DNA of 64,000 bases from Pomphorhynchus laevis (lineage: Eukaryota > Acanthocephala > Palaeacanthocephala > Echinorhynchida > Pomphorhynchidae), in contig WNNJ02003085.1 in NCBI GenBank assembly GCA_012934845.2, positions 62,001 to 126,000 on the forward strand, read 5' to 3'. The position numbers and the translations under genes are program-made. Under the pieces are notes generated by a model, which was not told where the DNA came from, did no database searches, and saw only the letters and a list, made by a program, of their open reading frames with translations. Position 1 is the stretch's first letter; every line of letters begins with the position of its first letter. This document shows positions 1 to 10,633 of the stretch, piece after piece.

Positions 1-790
1 CTAATGGACTCGGTACAGGGTGCTTGTCGAGTAATAATTCCCGAACAGTTTTAGAACCAATCACATCCTCTGGTTGCAAAGGAACGCCATCATAAGAATC
101 GTTGTCTAGAAGATGCATTGCTGTGTTCAGTCGAGAGCTTTCAACCAATGAGACGAATTTTTTGCGCCAATCTCTTGACTTCGAAGGTTGAATTTTTAAG
201 GCTTTCATATTTTGAAGGGCCGAGGCTTCAGCGTATAATCCAGCATAGTCATTATTGAACCACATGTCCAATCGTCGGGATAAAGTTGATTTCAATGATT
301 TGGGAGATTGACGAGAATTACGTTGAAGAATAAGATGTCCAAAGATGATGTACTTAGTAAAAGTTTCCGAATTAGTGAGAGAATCCCTGAATATGCGTGC
401 AAGTTCTGATATAAATTGTTTGGACTCTGAACATTTTGGAAGTCGAAATAAGTTAGGTTTCCATTGTATGACGATCGAGAATATATCCTGTATAGACAAT
501 ACATCGGACTCTTGACGAGTATTCATTGTGTAATTTATATTTATATGGTTGTTAAGAGGACAATGCCGATGATCAGAGTTTTCACAATCTGAATTCGGTT
601 TACTCAATATGGACATAGCAATATTATTGGAAGCTGTTGCGGAGCAATTTACTTCACGATTGGAACAATTCACAGCTGAGCAATTCAAGCATAGGATATT
701 CTGCTTAGCACATCGACATCCTTTACATTTAGCATTCGGGCCGTTGCATGAACAGCATTTCAGAGTTGTCGCAGGCTTGCCCTTGGGCAT
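1..790 (-). CDS. N-terminal part of RTA retroelement protein, runs off the left edge
   Basis: An open frame starts at an ATG at 790 and continues without a stop for 263 codons to the window edge. Residues about 12-43 form a dense cysteine cluster (CCSC, CKGCRC, CLNC, CSN), probably zinc binding. A helical region with the pattern LARIFRDSL and a RRLDMWF motif follows. I recognise this layout from a retroelement protein widespread in cnidarians and other invertebrates, where this part precedes the RT. The RT and C-terminal domain would lie outside the window. The frame looks intact, unlike the neighbouring copy. Family membership is from memory of the pattern and the clade name is uncertain. 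Confidence 0.6.
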   Translation of the reverse strand, partial: MPKGKPATTLKCCSCNGPNAKCKGCRCAKQNILCLNCSAVNCSNREVNCSATASNNIAMSILSKPNSDCENSDHRHCPLNNHININYTMNTRQESDVLSIQDIFSIVIQWKPNLFRLPKCSESKQFISELARIFRDSLTNSETFTKYIIFGHLILQRNSRQSPKSLKSTLSRRLDMWFNNDYAGLYAEASALQNMKALKIQPSKSRDWRKKFVSLVESSRLNTAMHLLDNDSYDGVPLQPEDVIGSKTVRELLLDKHPVPSPL

Positions 791-824
791 TTATTTTGTT
801 TAAGAACAGAATTGAATTGCACTG

Positions 825-847
825 TAATAATAATAGACTTGATAAAA
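825..847. repeat. 23-bp target-site duplication of the truncated RTA copy (left)
   Basis: This 23-bp stretch (four TAA-type units followed by tagacttgataaaa) is repeated exactly at 2618-2640. The two copies bracket the truncated RTA element. The right copy runs straight into the gypsy RNase H coding sequence, so the bases gacttgataaaa belonged to the gypsy copy before insertion. Confidence 0.75.
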
Positions 848-2617
848 TTAATTTTTTTTGATTTAATAATATTTATTCCGAATGTACAGAAAATAAGGTT
901 CCCTCGAATGGGCCACTACTGTCATAATTCGTAAATGTACAAAAGTTATGAAACATTCCAACGTAGAAAGAAAAAAAATAATGCATTCATCCAATTGAAG
1001 CTATTCCAGTCACCGCGTTCCCCATGGGCCGAGTAAATTCACCGATTCGTGATCGTGGAGCCCGCATGCAGCAGGAAATATAACGCGCGAGAATTATACT
1101 AAATCGTGTTCGTATAAGCGAAATCATATCGCTATAGCTTCGTTGCAGTTTGGAGGACATCCTTGCAGCGATTGTCTGCATCAACGGTTTCGCTGTCGGA
1201 CCAAATCCTCCAGTAGCTGCCAGGACAAACGGTATGAAAGACGAGTGTTCAATTTCACTAATTCGTTCCTGATACTTTGCTCTTTTCCGATTCTCGTGGT
1301 ATTCGAAACTTGCATCGACAGTCCTTAGGTGATAAGATGGAGCCAAGTTGTTGAAGACGCAGACATCTATGAATGTCCGCTCCAACCTACCACCGAATAA
1401 ACCGCCGCATACAATATCAGGATGATCATCTTCTCCCCGGGCTGTGGTCGAGCACTGAAATACAAAGTCATTTGTAACGGGCTGAAGTGCGGGTTCAATC
1501 CCGCACTTCGTTGCATATTTCAGATAAGGCGGAGGCCAAAACATCCCTTACCTCATTGTGACGAATAATTGGGAGAGCCCCTCTTTTGCACGACAATGCA
1601 TGGGTTAGACAGATATCATCTCCACATTCGCACTTTTTCGGTAGACTAGATAAGGACCAGTTATACCTTGCAGCAACCGCATCCTGAAATTCGAATTTTG
1701 TCATGTTAAATCCCGACGCTTTAAGAGGACTCGTTTGAAGCCAACTTGAAGCCCCTTTGACCGATGCATACTGTAGAAGCTTGACTGTTTGAATTGAAGC
1801 ACGTTCACGTAAACCAACCAATAGTGATGCAGAACGTAATCTGTTGTCGCTAGCAATATCTTTCAGAGCTTGGGTTTGTAGCCTATCTACTTCGAGAATA
1901 TTATCCGACTGGTCAAAAGCTCTGCACAATTGTTTTGACGCGTTCTGCACGTATGGAGCGTCTACGCAAGGATCTCGAAATCCCATACCTCCGAAACTCA
2001 AAGGGAGACTACAAATCAACTGCTCAGTTTCGTCCAGTGTGTGCCCAAATACATCGAAAGCGAACTGCCCAAATATTAGCTGTCTAATTTCAGAGAACTA
2101 ACCTGGATCACATTGGGTTGTCCTGCATAAATGTAACCACTTTGATTGACAGGCTTTGACAAAGGCGACATATGCTGACTGGGCATCATGCTTTGCCGCA
2201 TTGGCAAGTTTCCTGATCAAACAAGACCATTTGGATATGAGCTCACCACTCATATTCTTGACAAATTCGGCGTCTCCAACAGGTGATCCTAGCAGTTTGA
2301 CACCCCTTGTCTCAATACGGACGTTGTATTTTTCAAATCGTTTTTCGGTTTCTTCTAGCTGTTCAGAATGAATCATCACAATTGATTTATTGGCGTTAAC
2401 AAAGTAGCCATGCTGATGACCAAATGATTCGAGTAGGTCCCAAACTCGAGTAACGTCCTTTAACGACCCCATAAAATTTGCGTCGTCCGCATACCAATAC
2501 TGACTTACGTGCGGAACCGACTCGCGAATTCGATGAATAATTGCCAGCGAGGACACTGCAAAAGCAGCCATAGCTAGAGGATCCCCTTGTGTAAAATTAA
2601 TATCCCCTTGATAAAAT
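848..2617 (-). mobile_element. 5'-truncated RTA retroelement, 3' half (RT plus nuclease-like C-terminus)
   Basis: Coding pieces run 2605 to 2098, 2019 to 1495 and 1544 to 987, in shifted frames. The first piece begins at the RT motif TQGDPLAM and contains the active-site motif WYADDAN. The second ends in a Cys/His motif (CECG, HALSCKRG, RHNEVRD). The third has PDIVCGGLFGG, then FIDVCVFN, a spacing that resembles a PD-(D/E)XK nuclease core. A 3' UTR with an AATAAA-like site near 880-890 follows. The copy starts abruptly inside the RT and is flanked by a 23-bp direct repeat, as expected for a 5'-truncated target-primed insertion. At least two frameshifts make it a pseudogene. Confidence 0.65.
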
Positions 2618-2640
2618 TAATAATAATAGACTTGATAAAA
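2618..2640. repeat. 23-bp target-site duplication of the truncated RTA copy (right)
   Basis: Exact match to 825-847. See that entry for the argument. Confidence 0.75.
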
Positions 2641-3371
2641 GTGCCAAACGTTACGCTTCTGTCGAAAAAGAGGCATTCGCAATCATAAAAGCTGTTCGCA
2701 TTTGACGACATTACCATATAGGACGATTGTTCACGATAATAATCGATCAACGAGAAGTATCGTACATATTTACTCAAATCGGCCGTATTCAAATTAAAAA
2801 CGATAAGATGGAACGCTGGCGTTTTTAATTGTCACAGTACTGCTTTGAGATTTCATATCGCCCACGACAAAAAAAATGTGGCTGCTGATGCATTCTCACG
2901 CTGTTATATGAACACTGTATCCAATGTTCTGTATACCCTTAGGAATCTTTATAAAACCTTGTGCCATCAATAGGTGATGTACGTCAAATAACACAAGAAC
3001 GCGAAAGTTGTGCTGTTTTGAAGCCTCATTTTTACAAACCACCAACTGGTTCACTAATTAAATCATCTTGGCCTTTCGAGCGCCTAGCTATGAATTTTAA
3101 AGGTCCTTTACCTACTTTGAATCAAGACAAGTTTCTGCTAGTAATAGTGGATGAATACAGCAGATTCCCTTTTGCCTTTGCTTGTGTCGACACTTTATCT
3201 GATACAGTAATCCGTTGTCTGAACCAGATATTCTCAATTTTCGGATTTTCGGAAAGTATTCATACGGAAGGAACGTCTTTCACCTCAATACAATTTTGTC
3301 GTTACCTACTACATAAAGGAATATGTTTGTCTCATTCAACACCGTATCACCCTTCATCAAATGGACAATAG
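2631..3371 (+). pseudogene. Ty3/gypsy-type pol remnant: RNase H end and integrase core
   Basis: The start matches the RNase H part of gypsy pol (KRYASVEKEAFAI, then TDQREVSYIF, then a KMERWR motif) with in-frame stops. It is followed by an integrase-core region with WPFERLAMNFKGPLP, VIVDEYSRFPFAF and HPSSNGQ. In the second catalytic block the usual aspartate position reads as glutamate (HTEGTSF), and there are frameshifts, so it is dead. The frame stops at NGQ (3371), where a minus-strand LINE begins. The integrase C-terminus resumes near 4985. It is an LTR-retrotransposon relic. No long terminal repeats were found. Confidence 0.75.
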
Positions 3372-3379
3372 TGGAATAA

Positions 3380-4760
3380 TCAAATAGTGAAATAATCGGG
3401 TTTTTTGAAATTCGGAAATTTATTACAATTAGAAGATACCTTGGTTAATAAGAAAATCGATGGTAGCATGATCACTTGAACCGATTGGAGGGCCGTACTT
3501 AATATTCCCAATAGCATTCTCCTTGACAGTAAGACAAATGTCGAACAAAGAAGACTTATCCTTCCTATATCGCGTATGCTAATGGACATGCTGAAATAAG
3601 TTTAAAGTATTAAAAACTTCTAAGAGTTCACAAGAACCATGATCACATTCACTAATGGGAACATAATCCTTCCAGTTTACTTTTTTTACTTCCAGCTTAT
3701 TTTACCAAATCTCCCTCTTCAGACATTTTTACATGACTAAGCAGAAAGGATTGAATAGAGGCAGTTGACAAACACAGAAGTCGGTAAAATATACCGAACG
3801 TTAGGTTCCTAATCCCTTGGTTAATAGATACCCATGAATAATCACATTCAGACGAAGAATTACTAGATTCGACTATTTTTACAGATAATGAGTCTCTTAT
3901 ATAAAGAACAACACTACCACCCATGTGGCATTGTCTATCACCACGAATGAGAGTATATCCTTCGATACTTATTTCAGAATTAAGTATGCCTATACTTAGC
4001 CAGGTCTCAGTGAGAGCTATTATATCGTAACGCGTCTTCGACAAACGCACCGTCAATTAATCTAATTTATGGTAAATGCTAAGTATGTTTGTGCAAAGTA
4101 TGCGCAAATTGGGAAAGATGTTCGTAGACTGAATTACATCGGAACATCCCCGTAGTAACGGAGGTATAATTTTTCGGATAAAACACCTAGAGGGAGCTTA
4201 TAGGTGGTGCGACATAGAGTAGACGAAGAGCATCCTTGATCACTTCTGAAGGTTTGGAACGGATCCAAAAACGTGTAGAGATTCTGCGCCGCACTACTCG
4301 CAAATTTTTAATAATCAAATTACTTTCACCGTTCGCTTTACGATCCTTAAGTTCAGTGAGTGCCGCGGTCGAATGAATGATATTGCTAAACAAGCGACTG
4401 ATGGTACCTTGACACGATTTCGTCATATGACTGTTTCTATTACAGGTACTAGGATACTGATAGCTGGTCAGCATGTGACTCATCCACAATGACGGTTGAA
4501 GTTTGCTCAGAATGATTGCAATTTGTAGCCAACTGTAGTAATTCGGAAGCACAGAATCCGCAGAGAAATTCCTTTGACAATATGTGCTTAGATCGGCTTG
4601 ACGGACTGCGAATGTTGTCCATACATCACATCCAGATTTACTACACGCAACCTCGTGTCGTTCATAGGCAGGATCAGCGTTTACTTAATCAGAACTACAC
4701 CTAGCGCTATTGTTGTGGGTTTCTTTCTTAGCTCTCGTCTTATTTGTCTTTGCCATTTTT
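3380..4760 (-). mobile_element. LINE (N/R type) fragment: shortened ORF1 and part of the endonuclease
   Basis: Reading leftwards from about 4757, an ORF1 start (MAKTNKTRAKK) is followed by the zinc-finger pattern VACSKSGCDVW, broken by one stop. ORF1 ends near 4187 with the shared motif GESNLIIKNLRVVRRR, so its middle is missing. The endonuclease follows: IIALTETWL and GGSVVLYI in 4056-3697, and the terminal motif SSDHATIDF near 3460-3490 in another frame. No RT is present. The fragment sits exactly where the gypsy pol is interrupted (3371 to about 4985), so it inserted into that element. The loss of its 3' part is unusual for a LINE and suggests a later deletion. Confidence 0.65.
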
Positions 4761-4984
4761 GTATGTTTATTAGATTGTATGTAGTTATGTATAAATATTA
4801 GATCTCAAATGTAAGTAGTTGTTGTTAAAGATAGTTTGATATTGTGTGCCTGTATTAATTTTATATTAATACAGATTTTTCCGCGAGCATAGCGATCTGA
4901 ACTGTAATCTGCAACTGTAATTGTGTATATATTAGATCTCAAACTTTTTTAAGGTTAAACTTTTTTAATCTAACTTTTTTAGGA

Positions 4985-5330
4985 TGGCTAGTGAATTCAG
5001 ACGAAGTGTTCGTTAAGCGTTTCAATCGCAAAACAAAATATGATGCACCAGTAGAGGGCGCAAAATTAATTCATGCAAACCCACATTATGACATCATCAA
5101 GGGATGAAATTGGATTGAGAATACTGTATCCACTCGATACTTATCAAGACCGCCAAGCACCAATAAAATAATCGATGATAATTTGGAGAAACACTTGGAA
5201 AATGTATCTCCAATCAATGATAATCATGTCAATGAAGAAACTCCAGAGTCAAGAGAAAATAATATGAGCGATCCACACGTACAAGGACACATAAATTTCA
5301 GTGACGCAAAAGAGTGCTTGAATGACAAGT
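4985..5330 (+). pseudogene. Gypsy-type integrase C-terminus, separated from its core
   Basis: The frame reads VFVKRFNRKTKYDAPVEGAKLIHANPHY and then VSTRYLSRPP, which is the typical C-terminal end of gypsy integrases. Stops interrupt it. It is collinear and on the same strand as the core at 2631-3371, so both come from one copy split by the LINE fragment at 3380-4760. Confidence 0.65.
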
Positions 5331-5994
5331 GGTGAATGACATGCGATATTTAGAGTTAATTATTGTTGTTTTTACATTCATAGATATTTTGAATAAAGCC
5401 ATTTATCTACGTGTTTCGGTTCGGACAACGATACCATCACACGGAGAAAATTCTAGAAATATGAAATCACCAGAATATCCTGAACTGTCAGCGCTACTCT
5501 ATCGTTCACAAGCGGTGAATAAATTTGTCATACAGGAGCTGCCTGACCGAAATCCACGTTGAACATAGGAAAGGGTGCAATTTTGATCGAGATGATATTG
5601 CAATATTTTAACAATGACCACTCAATAATCATAGCAAATACACATGTTAAACTGATTGATCGAAAATCAGAACTAGTTAAAGCCGGATGCATTTTCGATA
5701 AAGGAACTACGATGGCACGTTTTCAAGGATCGGGAATCCGACAATGAATTAGATTAAATTGAAGAACCTAATGAGATAATCACACACTGCAGGTGCCAAA
5801 GTGCGAACTAGATACGACGAAATGTCATCAAAACCTCAAGACCTGTTGACTCGAAAGAATCAAGATTTGTAGACTCTTTAAAAATTTGGAAGCATCGAAA
5901 TCGTGATATGAGTGCAGGGTAGTGTATTTGCACGGTCGCGAAATAAAACGTTTTAAATCAACAGATATACTTGATGATACAACGAAACTGTCAG
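5331..5994. other. Unassigned stretch downstream of gypsy integrase
   Basis: Two short plus-strand open frames (5329-5562 and 5559-5747) have no recognisable domain. An AATAAA-type site occurs near 5390 and another near 5940. The region could be the 3' end of the gypsy element, but I found no terminal repeat to prove it. Confidence 0.3.
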
Positions 5995-7238
5995 CAACGA
6001 CCTACTTATTTGTCGTGACAAGGCTCTATTTAGTGTTATCACCTCCCTAAACGTATCTTCCGCATTCGAGGAGGATACATTGAGGGAGGCATCCAACTTC
6101 CTTTCTCGCCTTCGTTATGATTGCGGTTTTTCTTCCTTCTCCGCAGCATGGCTTGCCTTATATCTATCCGACCGTTCCTTTCGCGTCTGTTCTAATTCAT
6201 CGTCCTTCCCACCCATCACTATTTTCTGCGGGGTCCCATAAGGTTCAGTCCTAGGTTCTCTCCTTTCTCTCGCTACTTGGCGATCTCTCCGTTTACCAAG
6301 CCTTATTCATTTAATGTCATACAATACGCCGATGACATACTCATCTATGCTCATGCACCCGCACATCGCATATAGTATATCGCAATTTCTGTCTTTAGCT
6401 ATCTTTCTGTTATCTACAAATGTCTCTCCCATTTTCATTTCGTTCTAAACCCCGACAAGTCAAAAAATGTGGATCCTCCCCCGTCAACCTATTATATATT
6501 CCCCTTGTATATTGTGCCTCATCAATTATTCCCATAAACCATAATCTCACTTCCTTCGGTTTCCATTTCGATGATCACCTTTCCATTAAGTCCTTCGTCC
6601 GTGACAAGATCCGCTCGTCTAACTTAATTTTCTATGACATCCGTCGTACCCGTTCCCTAATGACTCCCGATCTTGTATGTATCTTCTTTCATCGCTTCTC
6701 TTCCCTAAAATCGATTACTGCCTCAACCTTTTCGCCAATTCTCCAAAATCCATAATCTTACCCCCGTTCAACGCATCATCAACTATGCGTTCGAGTGCTC
6801 CTACGTCTCCGTCGCTTCGACCACACATTCACACATTTAACCAAACACGCCTGGCCCACAATCAACATCCGCATCCAACTCCGTCTTCTCGTCACTTTTC
6901 GTCTCATCGTTGTTGGCTCCCCATCGTTCATCAACATCCCGTTCTTATACGATACTCACCCCACCTCTCTATCGCTGCGTTCCTGTCATTCCCTATTACT
7001 CTACATTCCCAAATATTCTAACAGCTACGATCGCCGATCCTTCCTCGTCGCCACCCCTCTCCTGGAATCAGCCCCTTCTCGACGTCCGCCACGCTCCCTA
7101 TTTTATCACACTCAAATACCTCCTCCGTGTCCACCTTCTCGACACATGACTTAGATTTTTGTTTCTTTTGTTGCGGTCATGTAAGCGTGTGCCGGCACGC
7201 ATTTGCCACGTAAAAAATATTTTTTTAAAGGTTATTAC
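5995..7238 (+). pseudogene. LINE-D copy, 5'-truncated RT with 3' hairpin
   Basis: The copy begins inside the RT near 6010. It contains a relic of the SAFD region, the block YLSDRSFRVCSNSSS, a GVPQG-like block with a stop, and QYADDILIYAHAP near 6330. The C-terminal part is spread over several frames (6420-6755, 6677-7021, 6795-7154) and ends in a relic of HLLDT at about 7148. The 3' UTR carries the conserved hairpin at 7185-7200 followed by ATTTGCCACGT. Many frameshifts make it dead. It shares its end with element K and the copy at 33112-34860. Confidence 0.75.
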
Positions 7239-7605
7239 CTATTTAAGATTTGTTGTTAAAGACTTACGGCGTTTTATCGAACTTATTCGAGTTGGCAATA
7301 TTCTATTACTCTTTAGGTATGAATAAAATCGTTTAGGGTGAGTTGATGAATTACATGCAATTTTATCTTCAAAGGAACATCGTTTGTGCAATTTTAGTCT
7401 ACTACCTTGATTGAGAGCCGCCGTATATTTGCACTTAATACCAATATTAGATCTTGACTTAAGCCACATGCGATTACACAATCTAATATTCACCATCATT
7501 TCATGATCAAACATGTTAGACAAGATCGACGAGGTTATGACTCAGTCAATGTCGGTAGTACGTTTGAAATTCTCAGTAGCTTTATCGACAATAACTCGAA
7601 ACTAG
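7239..7605 (-). pseudogene. LINE-G fragment (endonuclease-RT linker)
   Basis: The minus strand encodes a relic of the region between endonuclease and RT: LCNRMWLKSR, then RLKLHKRCSFEDKIAC and HPKRFYSYLKSNR. This lines up with RLKFQKRYSYEDSIARD and NPRRFWSYVRNNR in the intact LINE-G protein at 28057-30465. Both ends are truncated. Confidence 0.6.
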
Positions 7606-7613
7606 ACAGTAAA

Positions 7614-7662
7614 TCCACAATGTGTACAGTGTACACAATGTGTACACTGTACACATTGTGGA
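7614..7662. repeat. Perfect 49-bp palindrome (23-bp arms, 3-base loop)
   Basis: The left arm 7614-7636 and right arm 7640-7662 are exact reverse complements around AAT. The arms are themselves built of gtgtacac-type sub-palindromes. It lies directly upstream of the LINE-H 5' end at about 7668. Confidence 0.9.
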
Positions 7663-7698
7663 TACACCTTAAAAAATTTGGTTTCTAATAAACATACA

Positions 7699-7876
7699 AT
7701 TATTCCTGTCAGTTCCAAATTATTCCTGTCAGTTCCAGATTATTCCTGTCAGTTCCAGATTATTCCTGTCAGTTCCAGATTATTCCTGTTAGCTCCAGAT
7801 TATTCCTGTCAGTTCCAGATTATTCCTGTCAGTTCCAGATTATTCCTGTCAGTTCCAGATTATTCCTGTCAGTTCC
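7699..7876. repeat. 20-bp minisatellite in LINE-H 5' UTR
   Basis: About nine head-to-tail copies of attattcctgtcagttccag, the last one partial. Most are identical; one has two substitutions. The array lies between the conserved leader and the ORF1 start, as the 13-bp array does in element K. Confidence 0.9.
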
Positions 7877-7922
7877 GCTCGCTACGCTCGCGGATTGAGC
7901 TCAATCTATCGATAAAAGGTCA

Positions 7923-9200
7923 TGCCTAAAAAAGCGCGATCTCAGATCCCTGTTCCTGATCAAGAATCTTCCACATCGGAATGCAATGATGGTTATACCA
8001 GCTTCGAAATTGGATGCGATTCCAAAGATTGTGATGTATGATCACTTGTTCGTGTTAAAATATCCGACCACTCGGTGTATAAACGTAAACAATTCACATG
8101 CGGTTTTTTTACATCAGTACGACTACTACAGTTATCCTGCTCATCTACTCCTGTATCACACACGACCACTCATACCAATGCTGTTTTAGATGTTTCCCTT
8201 GTATCAACGCCTGACTTCGCATCATATAATCCTATTATTGAACCTACTCTGCCACACACTCCTCGTTCAACTACGTACCAAACTTCTATTAATCTTTCTC
8301 ATTCTAACAATGCTAACGGTAAAGCTTTTCATCTCGTACCTCCTCTTTCCTATTCCTCCCCGAATCTAAATAAATCTCACACTTCTTTATTCTCTTCACG
8401 TACTCCTTACTCGACCTACCCTGTATCACTTCTCAATAATTTACACTCTTCCATCAAAATCATTTCCAGTAACATTTCCGATCAAGTGATTCAACACTCC
8501 ATTCCTGTCACTCATGCCCCAACCTATTTTAATTCTCCTTACTCTACCTCCCACGTAACACTTCCAAATAATTTACATCCTTCATTTAAAATCATATCCA
8601 GTCACATCTCTGATCAACCGATTCAACACCCCGCTCCTGTCACACTTGCTCCAACCAATATTAATTATTTATCAAGTACCCCTGTCATTTCCACTTCTAT
8701 CTGCTCATCTACCTCGAATCCTACAGCTCTGTTCGTCCACCACTTCCACGAAATCGTTTTCCTTCGCGCGATCGCTGTATAATCATATCAAACTTAAAGC
8801 TTTCCAAATCTGCTTCTCCACAATCTCGCCTCGATGATGATGTATCTGCTTTCAGGTCTATCCTAGCAACCATTCTTCCTGATGATAACCCATCCCTCTT
8901 TAATAATATCGCTCCTGTATCATTTATTCGTTTAAACAAATCCAATAAATCCAACCACCTCAGTCCTCCACTCTAAAAAATTGTTTTCCGACATAGTTCA
9001 CATGCCTCTTCGGTACTCTCCCAACGTTTTAAACTTCTAACCACTTCATCTACTTGCCGTATCTTTCCTGACCGTCCCCTTCCGATATTGCCCAGCTCAA
9101 TTTAGCTCGCATTGAGTAACACCGACGTGAAACAAACGGCGAGTCATCCTTATCTATAAGTAAAATCAACGGAAATTTTCACGTTGTTCACACAAGGCTA
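7923..9200 (+). pseudogene. LINE-H ORF1 (zinc-finger nucleic-acid-binding protein), broken
   Basis: From MPKKARSQ at 7923, residues about 31-60 give the finger pattern IGCDSKDCDV then FTCGFF. The expected tryptophan codon is TGA and the last cysteine is lost. A Ser/Thr/Pro-rich middle (8075-8782) follows. The C-terminal part appears in another frame: DDDVSAFRSILATILPDD, FIRLNKSNKSN and HASSVLSQRFKLL. The intact homologue is 14749-15774 in element K. At least three lesions make it non-functional. Confidence 0.65.
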
Positions 9201-9208
9201 AAAATTCG

Positions 9209-10566
9209 ATGGCGTCCCATCTCTCCCCCTTGTCTTCTTCGCTAGTCGATCTCGCTCCTAAGCATACTTTTCGTCTTAGTCTATTCAATAATCGCTCCAT
9301 TATTCATAAAGCTGATATGCTTATCGATATCTTCGATCAATTATCTATCGATATTCTCTGCATTACCGAATCCTGGCACTCTGACTCCGACGATTTTGCT
9401 ATTCGTCGTCTACGTCGCTCTGGTTGTTCTCTAGTTGAATCAGCTTGTCCAATTGCCTCTCATACATCTACTGCTTCTATCATGGCGTTATTCTTGCCAT
9501 TGCTCGTCACCCAATGTCTCTACGTAAAATCAACGTTAACATCCGTTACACTTCGTTCGAATTACTCATATGCATATTAATCAACTCCTTTCCCTCTGGA
9601 ACCTGTGATTGTACACCGTCCAGGTTCAGTTGCCCCCTCACGTATCTTCTTTACCGAACTTGCAGATCTTATGTCTCACTGTTCCTTGTCTTATACTCCT
9701 TCTTTTGTTCTCGGTGACTTTAACATTCGTCTTGATCGCTCGGCTGACTCTATCACTTTAACTAATTTTTTTTCTGATTTTGACTATAAATTACTTTCAA
9801 CAAGCCCAACTCATATTCTCGGCGGTGCTCTCGACATCCTTGATGTCCCTATCTGCTTCAATGACTATACTTCCTTGTCAATTACTGATCCCGGTTTGTC
9901 CGATCATTTCCTTGTCACTCTTACTCTTACTCGTCCCCATCCTCCTTCTCCGCCTCCACCAATATCCACACCAAGTCGACCCTGGAAACTACTCGATATC
10001 CCTATTCTCTGCACATCCTTACTCAATTCTTCACTCTTTTCACGTCCTCTTAACTCTCTCCTGACGATCTCTGCATTCTGTTTGATTCTGAACTTATGTC
10101 TATCACCAATAAACTTCTGCCTAGTCAACTCCGACGCTCTCAGCGCTTGCGTCATGCTCTCTGGTTCGATTCCGACTGTAGTCTTTCTAAGCGTCGACTC
10201 CGTCACTCTTTTCGTGTGTATAATCGCTTTCTTAAACGTTCACCCAACTCACTCCCTCCAAATCTTCGTGATTCCTACTTTTCTCAACGCCGTTCACATC
10301 TCATTCTTATACGTACTAAACGTACTCTCTTTTGGCGAAATCAACTCGAGTCATCTTCCAACTCTAAATCTCATTGGAAAATCTTAAACTCAATTCTTTC
10401 ACGATCATCTACTTCTTGTAATATAAATCCTGATGAATTTTCTTCTTATCTACAAACTAAGCTATCTAATTTACTTTCCCTACTACCCGTAGCCCCCTTG
10501 TACCCACTCTTCTCTTTAGATACTTCCCTCCCAGAACTAATTCCACCTTCTTCCTGTTTCGTCTGA
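9209..10566 (+). pseudogene. LINE-H ORF2, endonuclease and linker, frameshifted
   Basis: The frame from 9209 has LSLFNNRSIIHKADM and CITESWHSDSDDFAIRRL, typical of the N-terminal half of an AP-type LINE endonuclease. The next piece (9605-10387) has VHRPGSVAP, VLGDFNIRLDRS and the terminal motif GLSDHFLVTL. The linker RRLRHSFRVYNRFLKRSPNS continues in the frame of 10096-10566. So all catalytic blocks (NxRS, TESW, GDFN, SDH) remain, but in at least three frames. Confidence 0.7.
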
Positions 10567-10633
10567 TGAAGTTTCTTCGGTTCTGCTGTCATTACCTAAT
10601 AAAACCTCTCCTTCTAACCCAATTCCCACTCAC

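Noticed and set aside
609-803. Plus-strand open frame of 64 codons
   Set aside because: It lies opposite the cysteine-rich N-terminus of the RTA protein and has no independent support.
5329-5747. Env-like or additional gypsy gene
   Set aside because: No signal peptide, membrane segment or recognisable domain, and the frames are short and overlapping.
7699-7876. Regularly spaced repeats that might be a CRISPR array
   Set aside because: The units are contiguous with no unique spacers, and the context is a LINE 5' UTR in a eukaryotic genome.
10564-10572. CTGATGA matches within coding DNA (for example 10564, 11273, 13390, 20378, 40253)
   Set aside because: They encode part of the YADD/FADD active site or neighbouring codons, and no GAAA with flanking helices follows.
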